Assembly: GCF_025397915.1 (NCBI RefSeq)
Contig: NZ_JALIDZ010000003.1
Location: 258,501 to 322,500, forward strand
DNA from: Microbaculum marinisediminis
GTDB lineage: Bacteria; Pseudomonadota; Alphaproteobacteria; Rhizobiales; Tepidamorphaceae
Length of the DNA: 64,000 nt
Reading direction: 5' to 3'
Made by a program: the position numbers and the translations under genes. The notes under the pieces are model-generated. The model made no database searches and had not been told where the DNA came from. It was given only the letters and a program-made list of their open reading frames with translations. Below, in pieces: positions 8,644 through 17,530 of the stretch (positions are counted from its first letter, which is position 1; every line of letters starts with the position of its first letter).

Positions 8644-8925
8644 TCAGGCGGTCTTCGCGGCGATCAGTTCGTCAATCCGCTCGCACAGGTTCTTCAGGAC
8701 GAAATACTGCTCGGCGGATGCCTTGCCCTCATTCACTTCCTGGGTCCACTGCTCGAACGGCATCTTGATTCCGAACGCCTTATCGATGGCGAACGCTATG
8801 TCGAGGAAGTCCAGGCTGTCGATGCCCAGGTCGTCGATGACATGGCTGTCCGGCTTGATGTCGTCGCGCGGAATGTCGCACGTTTCCGAAATGATGTCGG
8901 CGACCGTATCGAAGGTGGACGACAT
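8644..8925 (-). CDS. acpXL: Specialised acyl carrier protein AcpXL
   Basis: 93-residue acyl carrier protein. The phosphopantetheine site is Ser37 in [12 protein letters not shown]. AcpXL carries the very-long-chain hydroxy-fatty acid destined for lipid A in rhizobia and brucellae. The start is the ATG at 8925, preceded by GGAG at suitable spacing; an upstream in-frame start would add 18 residues not typical of ACPs. First gene of a seven-gene minus-strand operon that runs to 2816 with gaps of 35 nt or less and several overlaps; the operon promoter should lie in 8926-9140. Confidence 0.92.
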   Translation of the reverse strand: MSSTFDTVADIISETCDIPRDDIKPDSHVIDDLGIDSLDFLDIAFAIDKAFGIKMPFEQWTQEVNEGKASAEQYFVLKNLCERIDELIAAKTA

Positions 8926-9141
8926 TAGGCATATCTCCAGAGTAGTGGCGGCGGTCCCGCCGAATGTGACTGGCGGCATCGTCCGTGGCTGTGGGGCGGG
9001 CCGATGGCACCGAATGGCCCGCCCGATCTAAACGAGGCGCGCGCCAAGTGCAACGGTATCGCGACACGTGCTTGCACGCGCCGCCCGCTCCGGCTATATG
9101 CCAGAACCAGACGCCGCCGACCAGTGGCCGGTTGGCGTCAT

Positions 9142-9216
9142 GGGCGCGTAGCTCAGCGGGAGAGCACTACGTTGACATCGTAGGGGTCGCTGGTTCAATC
9201 CCAGCCGCGCCCACCA
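9142..9216 (+). tRNA. tRNA-Val (anticodon GAC)
   Basis: 75-nt cloverleaf read directly. The acceptor stem GGGCGCG (9142-9148) pairs with CGCGCCC; the D stem is GCTC/GAGC; the anticodon stem CTACG/CGTAG encloses the loop TTGACAT with anticodon GAC. The T arm is GCTGG-TTCAATC-CCAGC, and the 3' CCA is encoded (9214-9216). It is divergent from acpXL. The 3' side is followed by sequence without an intact gene, including a decayed methylase fragment, as often seen where elements once integrated next to a tRNA. Confidence 0.97.
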
Positions 9217-9422
9217 TCTATCCTACGGAAATATAATCATAAATCCGACTGTCGTGTTTCCGCCGGCTTTGCCGGCCTGGCGGAAAAGCGACTGTTTTCG
9301 TGCCGCGACGACCTCGATCAAAAAGTCGTTTGCCGCCGATTCTGCTTCGCTCAGAAAGTCCGAATCGAACCGTCCGAAGCGGTCATTGGTCGATTCGCGG
9401 CGATGGCCCGGCCACATTTCCC
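9217..9422. other. Gene-poor stretch after tRNA-Val
   Basis: No credible gene. A 26-bp stretch (9257-9282) holds a hairpin-forming segment (CCGCCGGC...GCCTGGCGG). A minus-strand open frame of 77 codons (9223-9456) has no ribosome-binding site and no recognised domain. The stretch sits between a tRNA 3' end and a pseudogene remnant, so it may be degraded mobile DNA. Confidence 0.4.
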
Positions 9423-9611
9423 GCTGCTCTTTATGCACGCCGCGCCAACTTCGCACGTCTGGTGCAGATCCCCGGCGGGCTAGAGGGGGCCTTCATCCTT
9501 CCGGTCAACGACGCGCCGGAGGTGGACCGGATCTTCGAGGGCATCGCGCTCGATGAGGTGGTCGCGGCCTATCAGATCTCCGGGTGCACGGTCGTGGGCG
9601 CGGGCCCGCCG
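9423..9611 (+). pseudogene. Remnant of a Dam-like (D12 class) adenine DNA methyltransferase
   Basis: One frame encodes about 60 residues that look like the C-terminal part of D12-class N6-adenine methyltransferases: ANFARLV near the start, then FILPVNDAPEVDRIFEG, then a strand ending AYQISG. In intact relatives this region reads as a K/G-x-F-I-L-S-L-N-D-x-P-E-V-R-x-x-F block followed by a T-Y-x-x-x-G strand. The N-terminal SAM-binding FxGxG domain and the catalytic DPPY box are absent, and no start or stop is plausible. I judge it a dead fragment. Recognition is from memory of the family, with no alignment run. Confidence 0.5.
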
Positions 9612-9710
9612 CAGCGGGGGCATTTGAGGGCGGTTGCATCGCCGATTCGAGCCGACCTTCGGCCCCTGGCCCGTCTTCGAGGACGGCGGCGCGCTCAGCC
9701 GGAGGGGAAA

Positions 9711-11210
9711 TCATGCTGCCGGTCTGCGCCATGTCAGCCATGTCAGCATCGAAAGGCCCAGGACGGCGGACATCACCGACCCGGTGAAAATCCCGATCTT
9801 CCCAGCATCAATCAGTGCGGGGGAGTAGGCCAGTTCCGCGACGAACAGCGACATGGTGAAGCCGATCCCGGTCAAAAGAGCCCCGGCCGCCATGTAGCGC
9901 CAACTCAAGCCTCGCGACTTGATTGCGAGACAGGCATGCGCGGCCAACCAGCTAAAGGACATGACGCCGATTGGCTTGCCGAGAACCAGGCCGATGACGA
10001 TCGCGACCGAAACCGGCTGCCCAATGTCGTCGACGGAGATCGGGACGCCCGCATTGGCCAGCGCGAAGATCGGCATGATCACAAATCCCACCCAGGGATG
10101 AAGCATCATCACCAGGCGCTCCACCGGCGACAGCGACTCGGCGACGGCCACGCCGGCTTTTCGCAAGTCGCGACGGTCGGCGGTATCTCCGCTCCAATGA
10201 TCGCCGATCGGGTAGGACAGCACGCGTTCGAGTATGCCCCGCAACCGCGCATCGCTCACCCAGGCGCGTGTTGGCGTCATCAGGCCCAGAACGACGCCGG
10301 CGACCGTCGGGTGGATTCCCGAGGAATCGACGCACAGCCAGATGGCGCCTCCGAAAAGGAAGTAGACGGGTATGCACCTGATCCCGATGCGAGCCGATAC
10401 AGCAACGACCGCGAGCCCCGCGATCGCGAAGCCGAGCCCTGCCCAATTCAGGGACGTACCGTAGCCCAGCGCGACGACCAGGATCGCCCCGACATCATCG
10501 AAGATTGCCAGCGACAGCAAGTACAGTCTCAGACCGGGCGGGATGCGCCAGCTGAAGAGTGCAAGACAGCCGATGACGAAGGCAGTGTCGGTCGCCATCA
10601 CGGTTCCCCACCCATGCGCTCCGGGCTTGCCTGACATGAATGCGAGATAGAGAAGTGCGGGAACCAGCATGCCGCCGACGGCGCCGGCCAACGGCAATGC
10701 CGCGAAACGGGGATGCCGCAGCTCGCCGAGGACCAGCTCTCGTTTGAGCTCCAGGGCAACGACGAAGAAGAAGAACGTCATCAACCCGTCATTGATCCAG
10801 TGCTGTAGTGATCGACCGAACTCCCACGGGCCGAAATGGAGGCCTATCGGCGTCTCCCAGAATGCGAGGAAGGGGCCCGACAACGGCGAGTTGGCCAGGG
10901 TCATTGCGGTGATTGCCGCAAGGAGCAGGAGGAGGCCGATCGCCGCTTCGACCTTCAGGAATCGCGCAATGGGCGTGGTGAATCGGTTGGCCAGCTCATA
11001 CGGAAGATCCGGAGTGTCCACCGTGGTCTTGCCGGTGCGCTTCCAAGTTTTGCTGTTCGCGAGTTCGGGCATCACGACATGTCCCATCGCCTGCAATTTC
11101 GCTGCCCGATGGAGTTCTTGAACGAAGTTACCCTCTATCGGGCCCTTGTTCAGTCGTGTGCGCCGTTCGTGTGATCGTGCAGAAAGCGGGCGATCCGCCC
11201 GGCCGTTCAT
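9711..11210 (-). CDS. nhaA: Na+/H+ antiporter NhaA
   Basis: Polytopic inner-membrane antiporter, up to 499 residues. The paired aspartates needed for ion binding appear in the IFDDVGAI segment, and the ATDTAFVIG segment is another NhaA hallmark. About twelve hydrophobic segments are visible, with the last ending WLTWRR. It exchanges Na+ (or Li+) for protons and supports pH and salt homeostasis. Family homology starts only around residue 70 (NRFTTPIARF). Internal ATGs at 11087 and 11072 are therefore alternative starts, and the one at 11210 has no clear Shine-Dalgarno. Confidence 0.92.
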   Translation of the reverse strand: MNGRADRPLSARSHERRTRLNKGPIEGNFVQELHRAAKLQAMGHVVMPELANSKTWKRTGKTTVDTPDLPYELANRFTTPIARFLKVEAAIGLLLLLAAITAMTLANSPLSGPFLAFWETPIGLHFGPWEFGRSLQHWINDGLMTFFFFVVALELKRELVLGELRHPRFAALPLAGAVGGMLVPALLYLAFMSGKPGAHGWGTVMATDTAFVIGCLALFSWRIPPGLRLYLLSLAIFDDVGAILVVALGYGTSLNWAGLGFAIAGLAVVAVSARIGIRCIPVYFLFGGAIWLCVDSSGIHPTVAGVVLGLMTPTRAWVSDARLRGILERVLSYPIGDHWSGDTADRRDLRKAGVAVAESLSPVERLVMMLHPWVGFVIMPIFALANAGVPISVDDIGQPVSVAIVIGLVLGKPIGVMSFSWLAAHACLAIKSRGLSWRYMAAGALLTGIGFTMSLFVAELAYSPALIDAGKIGIFTGSVMSAVLGLSMLTWLTWRRPAA

Positions 11211-12185
11211 TCACATAATCTGCGCCGACCTCACTCGACGCCCATTTGCTTTTGTTTCGCGACACACTGATCTGTATGTCCCTTATTCAATAAGTATTGC
11301 TGCGCGAAGACATTGCAATGATCCGACGCCCTCAGTTGCGCAGGGCATCCGATCGCATGTGCGGCTTGGGCCCGGGCACCGTGCGGCGTCGGCTTTCTCA
11401 TTCTCATTCGTTGTCGTCGAGCGTTTTCGCGACCATGGCGAGCAGATGCCCCATCATAGGGGGCCCTTTTGACTGCCTTCGTGACGCGTCGGGCGATCGT
11501 GGAGGGCAGGTCATGGTGTTCCCGCCCCGGCGGGCCGACCGCGAACCCGGCGAAGACAGGCCCGCTTGCCCCAAGTCGCCGGGTACGGATCCGAATCGGC
11601 CCTGATCATCAACATGGTTCCGATTCGCGACCCGGCGTAAGTCGCGGGCACCGCGGCTCGAGTCTTGATTTGCCGACCCGCGTGGTCGTTCCGGCCTGCT
11701 CCATGTAATCGAATCGTTCAGCGGGCAGCCATTTCCACGCGATATTGGTTCGGCATGGAAAAGGCTCACTCGGCTTTTTTATGCGAATAGCGCGTCGCGT
11801 TCGAATTGCTCGCCAGTCATGCCGAATTTTCAGTGTTTATTGGCGGTCGCGATCTCGGTGAAATTTCCGGGCAAGTTAAATTTATAGTCGCTATAATTAT
11901 CCAGTATTTTTTCTGAGGTGCGTATTTTCAGAATCTACTTTCTTCTGTGGGAATGGTTTTTTTTGTAACAGCCTCTAAAATAGAACAAATATATAGATAT
12001 ATTATATTTTTGACGGGTAGATTTTTCTTATTTCGTAATTTTGTCTTTGTAATACATATATAAATCTTAAATTGCGCCGATTTAGAATTGGTTAATACGT
12101 AAGTATTTTAAGATATCAAGCAAATACCGACATTCCCTTACGGCACTAAATTCTAACTTACCTTACGGCAACAAAGAGATCTGGC
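11211..12185. other. Long intergenic region, AT-rich in its second half
   Basis: I see no supported gene in these 975 bases. The first half has normal GC but only short open frames without ribosome-binding sites. From about 11770 to 12180 the sequence becomes strikingly AT-rich with runs of T and A, unlike the rest of this locus. It ends in the leader of the chemoreceptor gene, where the 10-mer CCTTACGGCA occurs twice (12136-12145 and 12161-12170). Possible roles are an upstream promoter region bound by nucleoid proteins such as GapR or MucR-type regulators, or residual foreign DNA. Confidence 0.5.
12136..12170 (+). promoter_or_regulatory. Two direct repeats of CCTTACGGCA before the chemoreceptor gene
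   Basis: Identical 10-mers at 12136-12145 and 12161-12170 are spaced 25 bp start to start, and the second ends 15 bp before the ATG. They lie within otherwise AT-rich DNA, so two GC-containing identical words stand out. They could be operator half-sites or an mRNA-level site covering translation initiation. No known regulator motif is recognised. Confidence 0.35.
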
Positions 12186-14210
12186 ATGTCACTCATCAAA
12201 CGGTTCACCGATCTGCGGATCGGCGTTCGCCTCATATCGGGATTTTCCGTCATCCTGCTGTTGCTCGTCGCAGTGGCGGGCGTAGCTACAGTTGGCCTTT
12301 CCGGTGCGACATCGAATTTCGCGGAGTACCGATTGTCGGCACGCCAGACAGTAGCCGCACAGGCGATCAGCGCCGATCTCTATGCAATGCGCCTGGCGCT
12401 GAAGGATTTCCTCATCCAGGGGTCCGACGAAGCCCAGGAGAGAGTGCTGAACAGCGCGGACTTCGCCCTGAAAGAAATCGAGCAGGCGAAGGCGCTGTTT
12501 TCCGAGGGAACCGATCAGCATACCCGCATCGACACCGTCGCCGACAGGATTGCCGAGTACAGGGCCGGTTTCGTCACGATCACGGAAATGCGCGCCAAGC
12601 GTAACGCCTATGTCGATCAGATGAACGAGCAGGGTCCGAAGATGGAACAGGACCTTTCCGACATCATGCGAAGCGCCAATCGGGACGGCGACGCATCGGC
12701 CGCCTACGCCGCAGGCGAGGCTATGCACAAGCTTCTGCTCGCCCGGCTCTATGCCATGAAGTTCCTGATGGACAACTCGCAGGACTCCGTCGACCGCTTC
12801 CGGGAGGAACTCGCCGGTTTCCGCGAGGGCACCAACCGGATACTGGTGGAGTTGCAGAACCCTGAGCGCCGCAGGCTTGCCACCGACATCAAGAAGTCCG
12901 GTGAATTGTATGCCGAGGAGTTCGAGGGCGTTCAGGAGCTCATCTTCCAGCGCAACGCCATCGTCGCCAACAAGCTCGATGCGCTCGGTCCGCAGATGCG
13001 CGATGTGCTGAAGCAGGTGACCGACACGAATCGCGCCATGCAGGACGAACTGGGGCCGCGCGCCGAGGCTGAGATCAACGGCACAATGATGACGGCGATC
13101 ATCATATCCGCTGTCGCTATCGCCTTCGGCATCCTGGTCGCGCTGTTCCTGGCCCGTTCGATCACCCGTCCGATCACCAACATGACCGAGGCCATGGGTC
13201 GTCTCGCCGACGGCGACAAGGAACTCGAGATTCCCGCCCAGGACCGCAAGGACGAGGTCGGCGAAATGGCTGCCGCGGTTCAGGTGTTCAAGGAGAACAT
13301 GATCAAGGCCGACAAGCTTACCGCCGAACAGGAGGAGATGAAGAAGCGCGCCGAGATCGAGAAGCGCGAGACGATGAACAAGATGGCCGACGAGTTCGAA
13401 TCCTCGGTCAAGGGCATCGTCAACACGGTCTCTTCGGCCGCCACCGAGCTTCAGTCCTCCGCCGAGGCCCTGTCGGGCACCGCGGAAGAGACCAACCGGC
13501 AGTCGACGGCTGTGGCCGCCGCGTCGGAGCAGGCCTCGACCAACGTCCAGACCGTGTCGTCGGCGGCGGAAGAGCTCTCGGCGTCGGTCTCCGAGATCGG
13601 GCGCCAGGTGTCGCAGGCCAGCGAGATCGCGGGCAAGGCGGTCGACGATGCGCAGCGCACCAACGCGACGATCGAAAACCTGTCGTCGGCCGCGCAGAAG
13701 ATCGGTCAGGTGGTCGAGCTGATCAGCGACATCGCCGAGCAGACCAACCTGCTGGCTCTCAACGCCACGATCGAGGCCGCCCGCGCCGGTGAAGCCGGCA
13801 AGGGTTTCGCGGTCGTCGCCCAGGAGGTGAAGTCGCTGGCCGGCCAGACGGCCAAGGCGACCGAGGAAATCGGCCAGCAGATCACCGCCGTCCAGTCGCA
13901 GGTCGAGGACTCGGTCGGCGCGATCCGCGCGATCAGCGGCACCATCGAGCAGATCAGCTCGATCTCGACGGCAATCGCCTCTGCCGTCGAGGAGCAGGCC
14001 GCGGCGACCCAGGAGATCGCTCGCAACGTCCAGCAGGCGGCCGCCGGCACCCGGGATGTCTCCACCAACATCACCGGTGTCACCCAGGCCGCCGGCGAGA
14101 CCGGTCAGTCGGCGGAGCAGGTGCTGACGGCGGCGAGCGAGCTCAGCCAGCAGTCCGAATTGTTGCGCCAGCAGGTCGATACGTTCATCGGCACGGTGCG
14201 CGCCGCCTGA
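12186..14210 (+). CDS. Methyl-accepting chemotaxis protein
   Basis: 674-residue chemoreceptor. TM1 lies at about 15-37. A long helical periplasmic domain follows at about 45-300, its length fitting a helical bimodular (HBM) or double four-helix sensor. TM2 is at about 303-326, then HAMP (327-380), a linker, and the coiled-coil signalling domain to the C-terminus. The conserved hairpin tip is [18 protein letters not shown] near 515-535. It relays ligand binding to CheA/CheW. No CheB/CheR-tethering pentapeptide is seen at the C-terminus. It is followed closely by a strong terminator, so it is monocistronic; ligand unknown. Confidence 0.93.
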   Translation: MSLIKRFTDLRIGVRLISGFSVILLLLVAVAGVATVGLSGATSNFAEYRLSARQTVAAQAISADLYAMRLALKDFLIQGSDEAQERVLNSADFALKEIEQAKALFSEGTDQHTRIDTVADRIAEYRAGFVTITEMRAKRNAYVDQMNEQGPKMEQDLSDIMRSANRDGDASAAYAAGEAMHKLLLARLYAMKFLMDNSQDSVDRFREELAGFREGTNRILVELQNPERRRLATDIKKSGELYAEEFEGVQELIFQRNAIVANKLDALGPQMRDVLKQVTDTNRAMQDELGPRAEAEINGTMMTAIIISAVAIAFGILVALFLARSITRPITNMTEAMGRLADGDKELEIPAQDRKDEVGEMAAAVQVFKENMIKADKLTAEQEEMKKRAEIEKRETMNKMADEFESSVKGIVNTVSSAATELQSSAEALSGTAEETNRQSTAVAAASEQASTNVQTVSSAAEELSASVSEIGRQVSQASEIAGKAVDDAQRTNATIENLSSAAQKIGQVVELISDIAEQTNLLALNATIEAARAGEAGKGFAVVAQEVKSLAGQTAKATEEIGQQITAVQSQVEDSVGAIRAISGTIEQISSISTAIASAVEEQAAATQEIARNVQQAAAGTRDVSTNITGVTQAAGETGQSAEQVLTAASELSQQSELLRQQVDTFIGTVRAA

Positions 14211-14252
14211 TCAGCGGCCGGACGGTTTCGGCCGTCCTTGATACGACACAAG

Positions 14253-14290
14253 ACGGCGGCGGCCCTTCCGGGCCGCCGCCGTATTTTTTT
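14253..14290 (+). terminator. Rho-independent terminator of the chemoreceptor gene
   Basis: A perfect 13-bp GC-rich stem (14253-14265 with 14270-14282) with a TTCC loop is followed by a run of T at 14284-14290. It lies 43 nt after the stop codon. The rest of the gap to rpmJ (14291-14517) holds no gene. Confidence 0.9.
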
Positions 14291-14517
14291 GCCGATGGCC
14301 GTCCTTGAGGCTGCATGCATGGAGCCGGTGGCGCAACACTCCGGTGGTCAAACGCCATTCCATGTCGCAAAATTTGCCGCCTGCGTTGACAGAAACAGGG
14401 GGCATGGCTATTTTCCGGCCTGAATTTCAGGGTCGGCCGCGCGCCGACCTTTTTCTGTCGAAAACATCAGGAAAGCACGGCGCCGGCAATGGGTGCCGTC
14501 GACGGCGATCAAGAGCC

Positions 14518-14643
14518 ATGAAAATCAGAAACTCGATCAAATCACTGGTCAAGCGCCACCGCGACAACCGTGTTGTCCGCCGCAAGGGCCGGATTTACGT
14601 CATCAACAAGACGAATCGGCGCTTCAAGGCCCGTCAGGGCTAA
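14518..14643 (+). CDS. rpmJ: 50S ribosomal protein L36, long (C-minus) form
   Basis: 41-residue, strongly basic protein beginning [10 protein letters not shown] and ending FKARQG. This is the rpmJ type usual in alphaproteobacteria; the Cys and His zinc ligands of the other form are missing (there is one His, RHRDN, and no Cys). It binds 23S rRNA in the large subunit. The gene stands alone, after a 300-bp gap from the chemoreceptor terminator, and is followed 73 nt later by a TPR protein gene. Confidence 0.95.
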   Translation: MKIRNSIKSLVKRHRDNRVVRRKGRIYVINKTNRRFKARQG

Positions 14644-14716
14644 GGCCCGGGCGACCGGCGGGGATCTGCCCGCCAGGCGTTGACCGGACACATGTGATGC
14701 CCCATCTTTTCAGGTC

Positions 14717-15334
14717 ATGGACCAGATCCGTGGCCTGATTTTAGTCGTCTTCTTCACCGTGTTCCTCGCCGCGGCACCGTTTGGTGCGTCCGCCGAGGAT
14801 TCGAGCGGTCCGGGGACCACTCCCGAAAAGAGCGACAAATCCGCCGAGACAGCCGAACCGTCGGTCGAGGATCTGCTCGACAGGCTGTCGCAATCGGCGA
14901 GCGAGGACGAAGCAAAAGCGCTTGAGCGCAAGATCGTCGCCGCCTGGAACGCTTCGGGCAGCGACACGGTCGATCTTCTCGTCCAGCGCGCCGGCGCGGC
15001 GATCGAGGACAAGGATCTCGGTATCGCGCTGCAGTATCTCGACCTCGTCACCCAGATGCTGCCCGACTATGCCGAAGGCTGGAACATGCGGGCGACGGTC
15101 TATTACCTGCTCGACGAGTACGAGCTTTCACTGGCGGATATCCAGCGCACACTCGCGCTGCAGCCCCGGCATTTCGGCGCATTGACCGGGCTCGGCCTGA
15201 TTTTCCGCGAGCTCGACGAGCCGGAAAAGGCGCTGGAGGCGTATCGCCAGGTGCTGGCGGTGCACCCTTATTTCGGCAAGGCCCGTCAATCGGTCGAGAA
15301 GCTCGAGACCGAAGTCGAGGGACGCGATATCTGA
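14717..15334 (+). CDS. Exported tetratricopeptide-repeat protein
   Basis: 205 residues with an N-terminal signal peptide (hydrophobic 5-20, probable cleavage after GASA near 25), an acidic Ser/Thr-rich linker, then about three TPR helical pairs from roughly residue 85 to 190 (ALQYLDLVTQMLPDYAEGWN and EYELSLADIQRTLALQPRHF are clear units). Likely a periplasmic scaffold. Similar small TPR proteins follow rpmJ in many Hyphomicrobiales. No partner can be named. Confidence 0.8.
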   Translation: MDQIRGLILVVFFTVFLAAAPFGASAEDSSGPGTTPEKSDKSAETAEPSVEDLLDRLSQSASEDEAKALERKIVAAWNASGSDTVDLLVQRAGAAIEDKDLGIALQYLDLVTQMLPDYAEGWNMRATVYYLLDEYELSLADIQRTLALQPRHFGALTGLGLIFRELDEPEKALEAYRQVLAVHPYFGKARQSVEKLETEVEGRDI

Positions 15335-15401
15335 CCCGAACAGGGGCATCTGACGCGAACCGGGGCGCCCGTCTTCGGTCCGGGAAGCGGATCAGCGGAG
15401 A

Positions 15402-16838
15402 TCAGCCCTCACCGAGCTTGTCGGACCCGACGAAGGCAATCCGCAGCATGTTGGTCGCGCCGGGCGTCCCGAAGGGCACGCCGGCGGTGACGATGATGCG
15501 CTGGCCGGGGCGGGCGAAGCCTTCCTGATAGGCGATGCGGCAGGCGCGATCGACCATGTCGGTCTCGTCGCGGGCGTCCTCCGTCTCGACGCAGTGCACG
15601 CCCCAGACCAGCGCCAGACGGCGCGCGGTGGCCATGTTGGGACTCAAGGCGATGATCGGCCGGTCGGGCCGTTCGCGGGCCGCACGCAGGCCGGTCGCGC
15701 CGGAGGAGGTGTAGCAGACGATCGCCGGCAACTTCAGCGTCTCGGCGACGGTGCGGGCGGCGGCGGAGATCGCGTCCGGGCCAGTCGGCTCGGGATCGGT
15801 GCGCTGGGCGTGGATGACGTTGGCGAAGACCGGATCGGTTTCGACCTTCTCGGCGATGCGGTTCATGGTGGCGACCGCCTCGATCGGGTATTCGCCGACC
15901 GCTGATTCCGCCGACAGCATGATGGCGTCGGCGCCCTCGAAGACCGCCGTCGCCACGTCCGACACCTCGGCACGCGTGGGAACCGGCGCGGAGATCATCG
16001 ATTCGAGCATCTGGGTCGCGATCACGACGGGCCGTCCGGCATGACGGCAGGCCCGGGTGATGCGTTTCTGCGCGCCGGGCACAGCCTCCAGCGGCATCTC
16101 GACGCCGAGATCGCCGCGCGCCACCATCAAGCCGTCCGCCATCTCGATGATCTCGTCGAGCCGCTCGACCGCGGAGGGCTTCTCGATCTTCGCCATGACG
16201 TAGGCGCGGCCGCGGGTCATCTTGCGCGCCTCGGCAAGATCGTCGGGGCGCTGCACGAAGGACAGCGCGATCCAGTCGACGCCGAGATTGACCGCGGCAT
16301 CCAGATCGGCACGGTCCTTGTCGGTCATGGCGCCGAACGGCAGCAGCGTATCGGGCAGGCTGATGCCTTTGCGGTCCGAGAGCTTGCCGCCGATCTCGAC
16401 AGTGCATTCGAGGCGCTTCGCCGAGGCGTGCTCGATGCGCAGCCGGATGCGGCCGTCATCGAGAAGAATGCGGTGTCCGGCCTCCGCCGCCTTGAACACG
16501 GGCGGGTGCGGCAGATGGACACGGGAAACGTCGCCCGGCTTGCTGGATGCGTCGAGGACGAAGGTCGCGCCTTCTTCGAGGTCGACTTTCCCGTCGGCAA
16601 ATTCGCCGACCCTGAGCTTCGGGCCCTGCAGGTCGACGAGGATGCCGATCGGGCGGGCGAACCGCTCCTCCACCGCGCGAATGCGGCCGTGCAGGGTCCG
16701 CAGCAGGTCGTGCGGGGTGTGGCTCATGTTGATGCGGAAGACGTCCGCGCCGGCCTCGAACAGTTCGGCGATCCGGGCTTCCTCAGACGTGCCCGGGCCG
16801 AGTGTCGCCAGTATCTTTATGGAACGTCGCCGTCGCAT
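15402..16838 (-). CDS. pyk: Pyruvate kinase
   Basis: 478-residue glycolytic enzyme converting phosphoenolpyruvate and ADP to pyruvate and ATP. Visible are the N-terminal KILATLGPG strand, the RINMSHT segment, the catalytic-site region YVMAKIEKPSAVERLDEII, GLMVARGDLGVE and the ATQMLESM helix; the C-terminal allosteric domain is complete. The start at 16838 is an ATG with AGGGGG ten bases upstream; an earlier start at 16907 would add 23 unrelated residues. The DUF1036 gene lies upstream on the same strand (169-nt gap), the usual pairing in this order. Confidence 0.96.
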   Translation of the reverse strand: MRRRRSIKILATLGPGTSEEARIAELFEAGADVFRINMSHTPHDLLRTLHGRIRAVEERFARPIGILVDLQGPKLRVGEFADGKVDLEEGATFVLDASSKPGDVSRVHLPHPPVFKAAEAGHRILLDDGRIRLRIEHASAKRLECTVEIGGKLSDRKGISLPDTLLPFGAMTDKDRADLDAAVNLGVDWIALSFVQRPDDLAEARKMTRGRAYVMAKIEKPSAVERLDEIIEMADGLMVARGDLGVEMPLEAVPGAQKRITRACRHAGRPVVIATQMLESMISAPVPTRAEVSDVATAVFEGADAIMLSAESAVGEYPIEAVATMNRIAEKVETDPVFANVIHAQRTDPEPTGPDAISAAARTVAETLKLPAIVCYTSSGATGLRAARERPDRPIIALSPNMATARRLALVWGVHCVETEDARDETDMVDRACRIAYQEGFARPGQRIIVTAGVPFGTPGATNMLRIAFVGSDKLGEG

Positions 16839-17007
16839 GGCGATGGAGCCCCCTGTTTCGTCCGACGCCGGGTATTTTCGCGGTCGCTGGCCCCGATAAC
16901 CCGGCACTGCTTCTTTTGTATGACGAATCGGGGCGGAAAGTCAGGGGGCGCGCGCATCTGCGCGGCGAAAAGGCTGTCGGCCGGCGTGTCGTGGCGGCCG
17001 AGACGGG

Positions 17008-17487
17008 TCAGTCTCGGCCGCCGGTGCCTTCGCCGCCGAGGGACGGATCCTGGAGCTGGACCGTCCAGGTGGTCTGCTCCTGGGTATCGATTTCGAAGAA
17101 ACCGGTGCGCTGGTAGCCGCGATCCTCGCACCCGTTGATGCCGCGGATCGTGAACATCTGATCCTGCGTGCACATAAAGGCTTCGCCGGCCCATTCGCCG
17201 CCGTGATCGTAGTCGATCGCGTAGACGTAATAGTAGCGCGACGCCAGTTCGCCGCGCAGCACGGTTTCGCAGCTGTTCGGGCCGACATTCCACCAGCCCT
17301 CCGTCGCCCAGCCCTTGTCGTCCTTGTAGCCGACGGCGATGCCGACGCGGCCAGGCGTGGTGTTGCAGATGCGGAAATCGGCGGCCGCGTCGCGCACGGA
17401 AGCGGCAAGCATCAGCCCACCGAGCGCGGCGGCAAGCAGAAAGGTGGATCTGGATGGATGCCGTGGCAATGAAAGTGCTGGTCTCAT
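17008..17487 (-). CDS. DUF1036 secreted protein
   Basis: 159 residues from the ATG at 17487. A signal peptide covers about 12-36 (hydrophobic LLAAALGGLMLAAS, then RDAAA). The mature part has the DUF1036 features: an early FRICNTT strand, GWWNVGPNSCETVL, and Cys residues C near FMCTQ and GINGCEDRGY that can form disulfides. Function unknown; the gene is conserved beside pyk in Hyphomicrobiales. An upstream start at 17550 would overlap the glycerate kinase stop and spoil the signal peptide. Confidence 0.85.
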   Translation of the reverse strand: MRPALSLPRHPSRSTFLLAAALGGLMLAASVRDAAADFRICNTTPGRVGIAVGYKDDKGWATEGWWNVGPNSCETVLRGELASRYYYVYAIDYDHGGEWAGEAFMCTQDQMFTIRGINGCEDRGYQRTGFFEIDTQEQTTWTVQLQDPSLGGEGTGGRD

Positions 17488-17530
17488 GGCGCCTTTGTCG
17501 GCAAGCGCTTCGCTTGCGCCGAAAGTGGTG

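Noticed and set aside
9300..10634. 444-codon plus-strand frame over nhaA
   Set aside because: Only its first about 60 codons after 9423 resemble a protein (methylase remnant); the rest is the shadow of nhaA.
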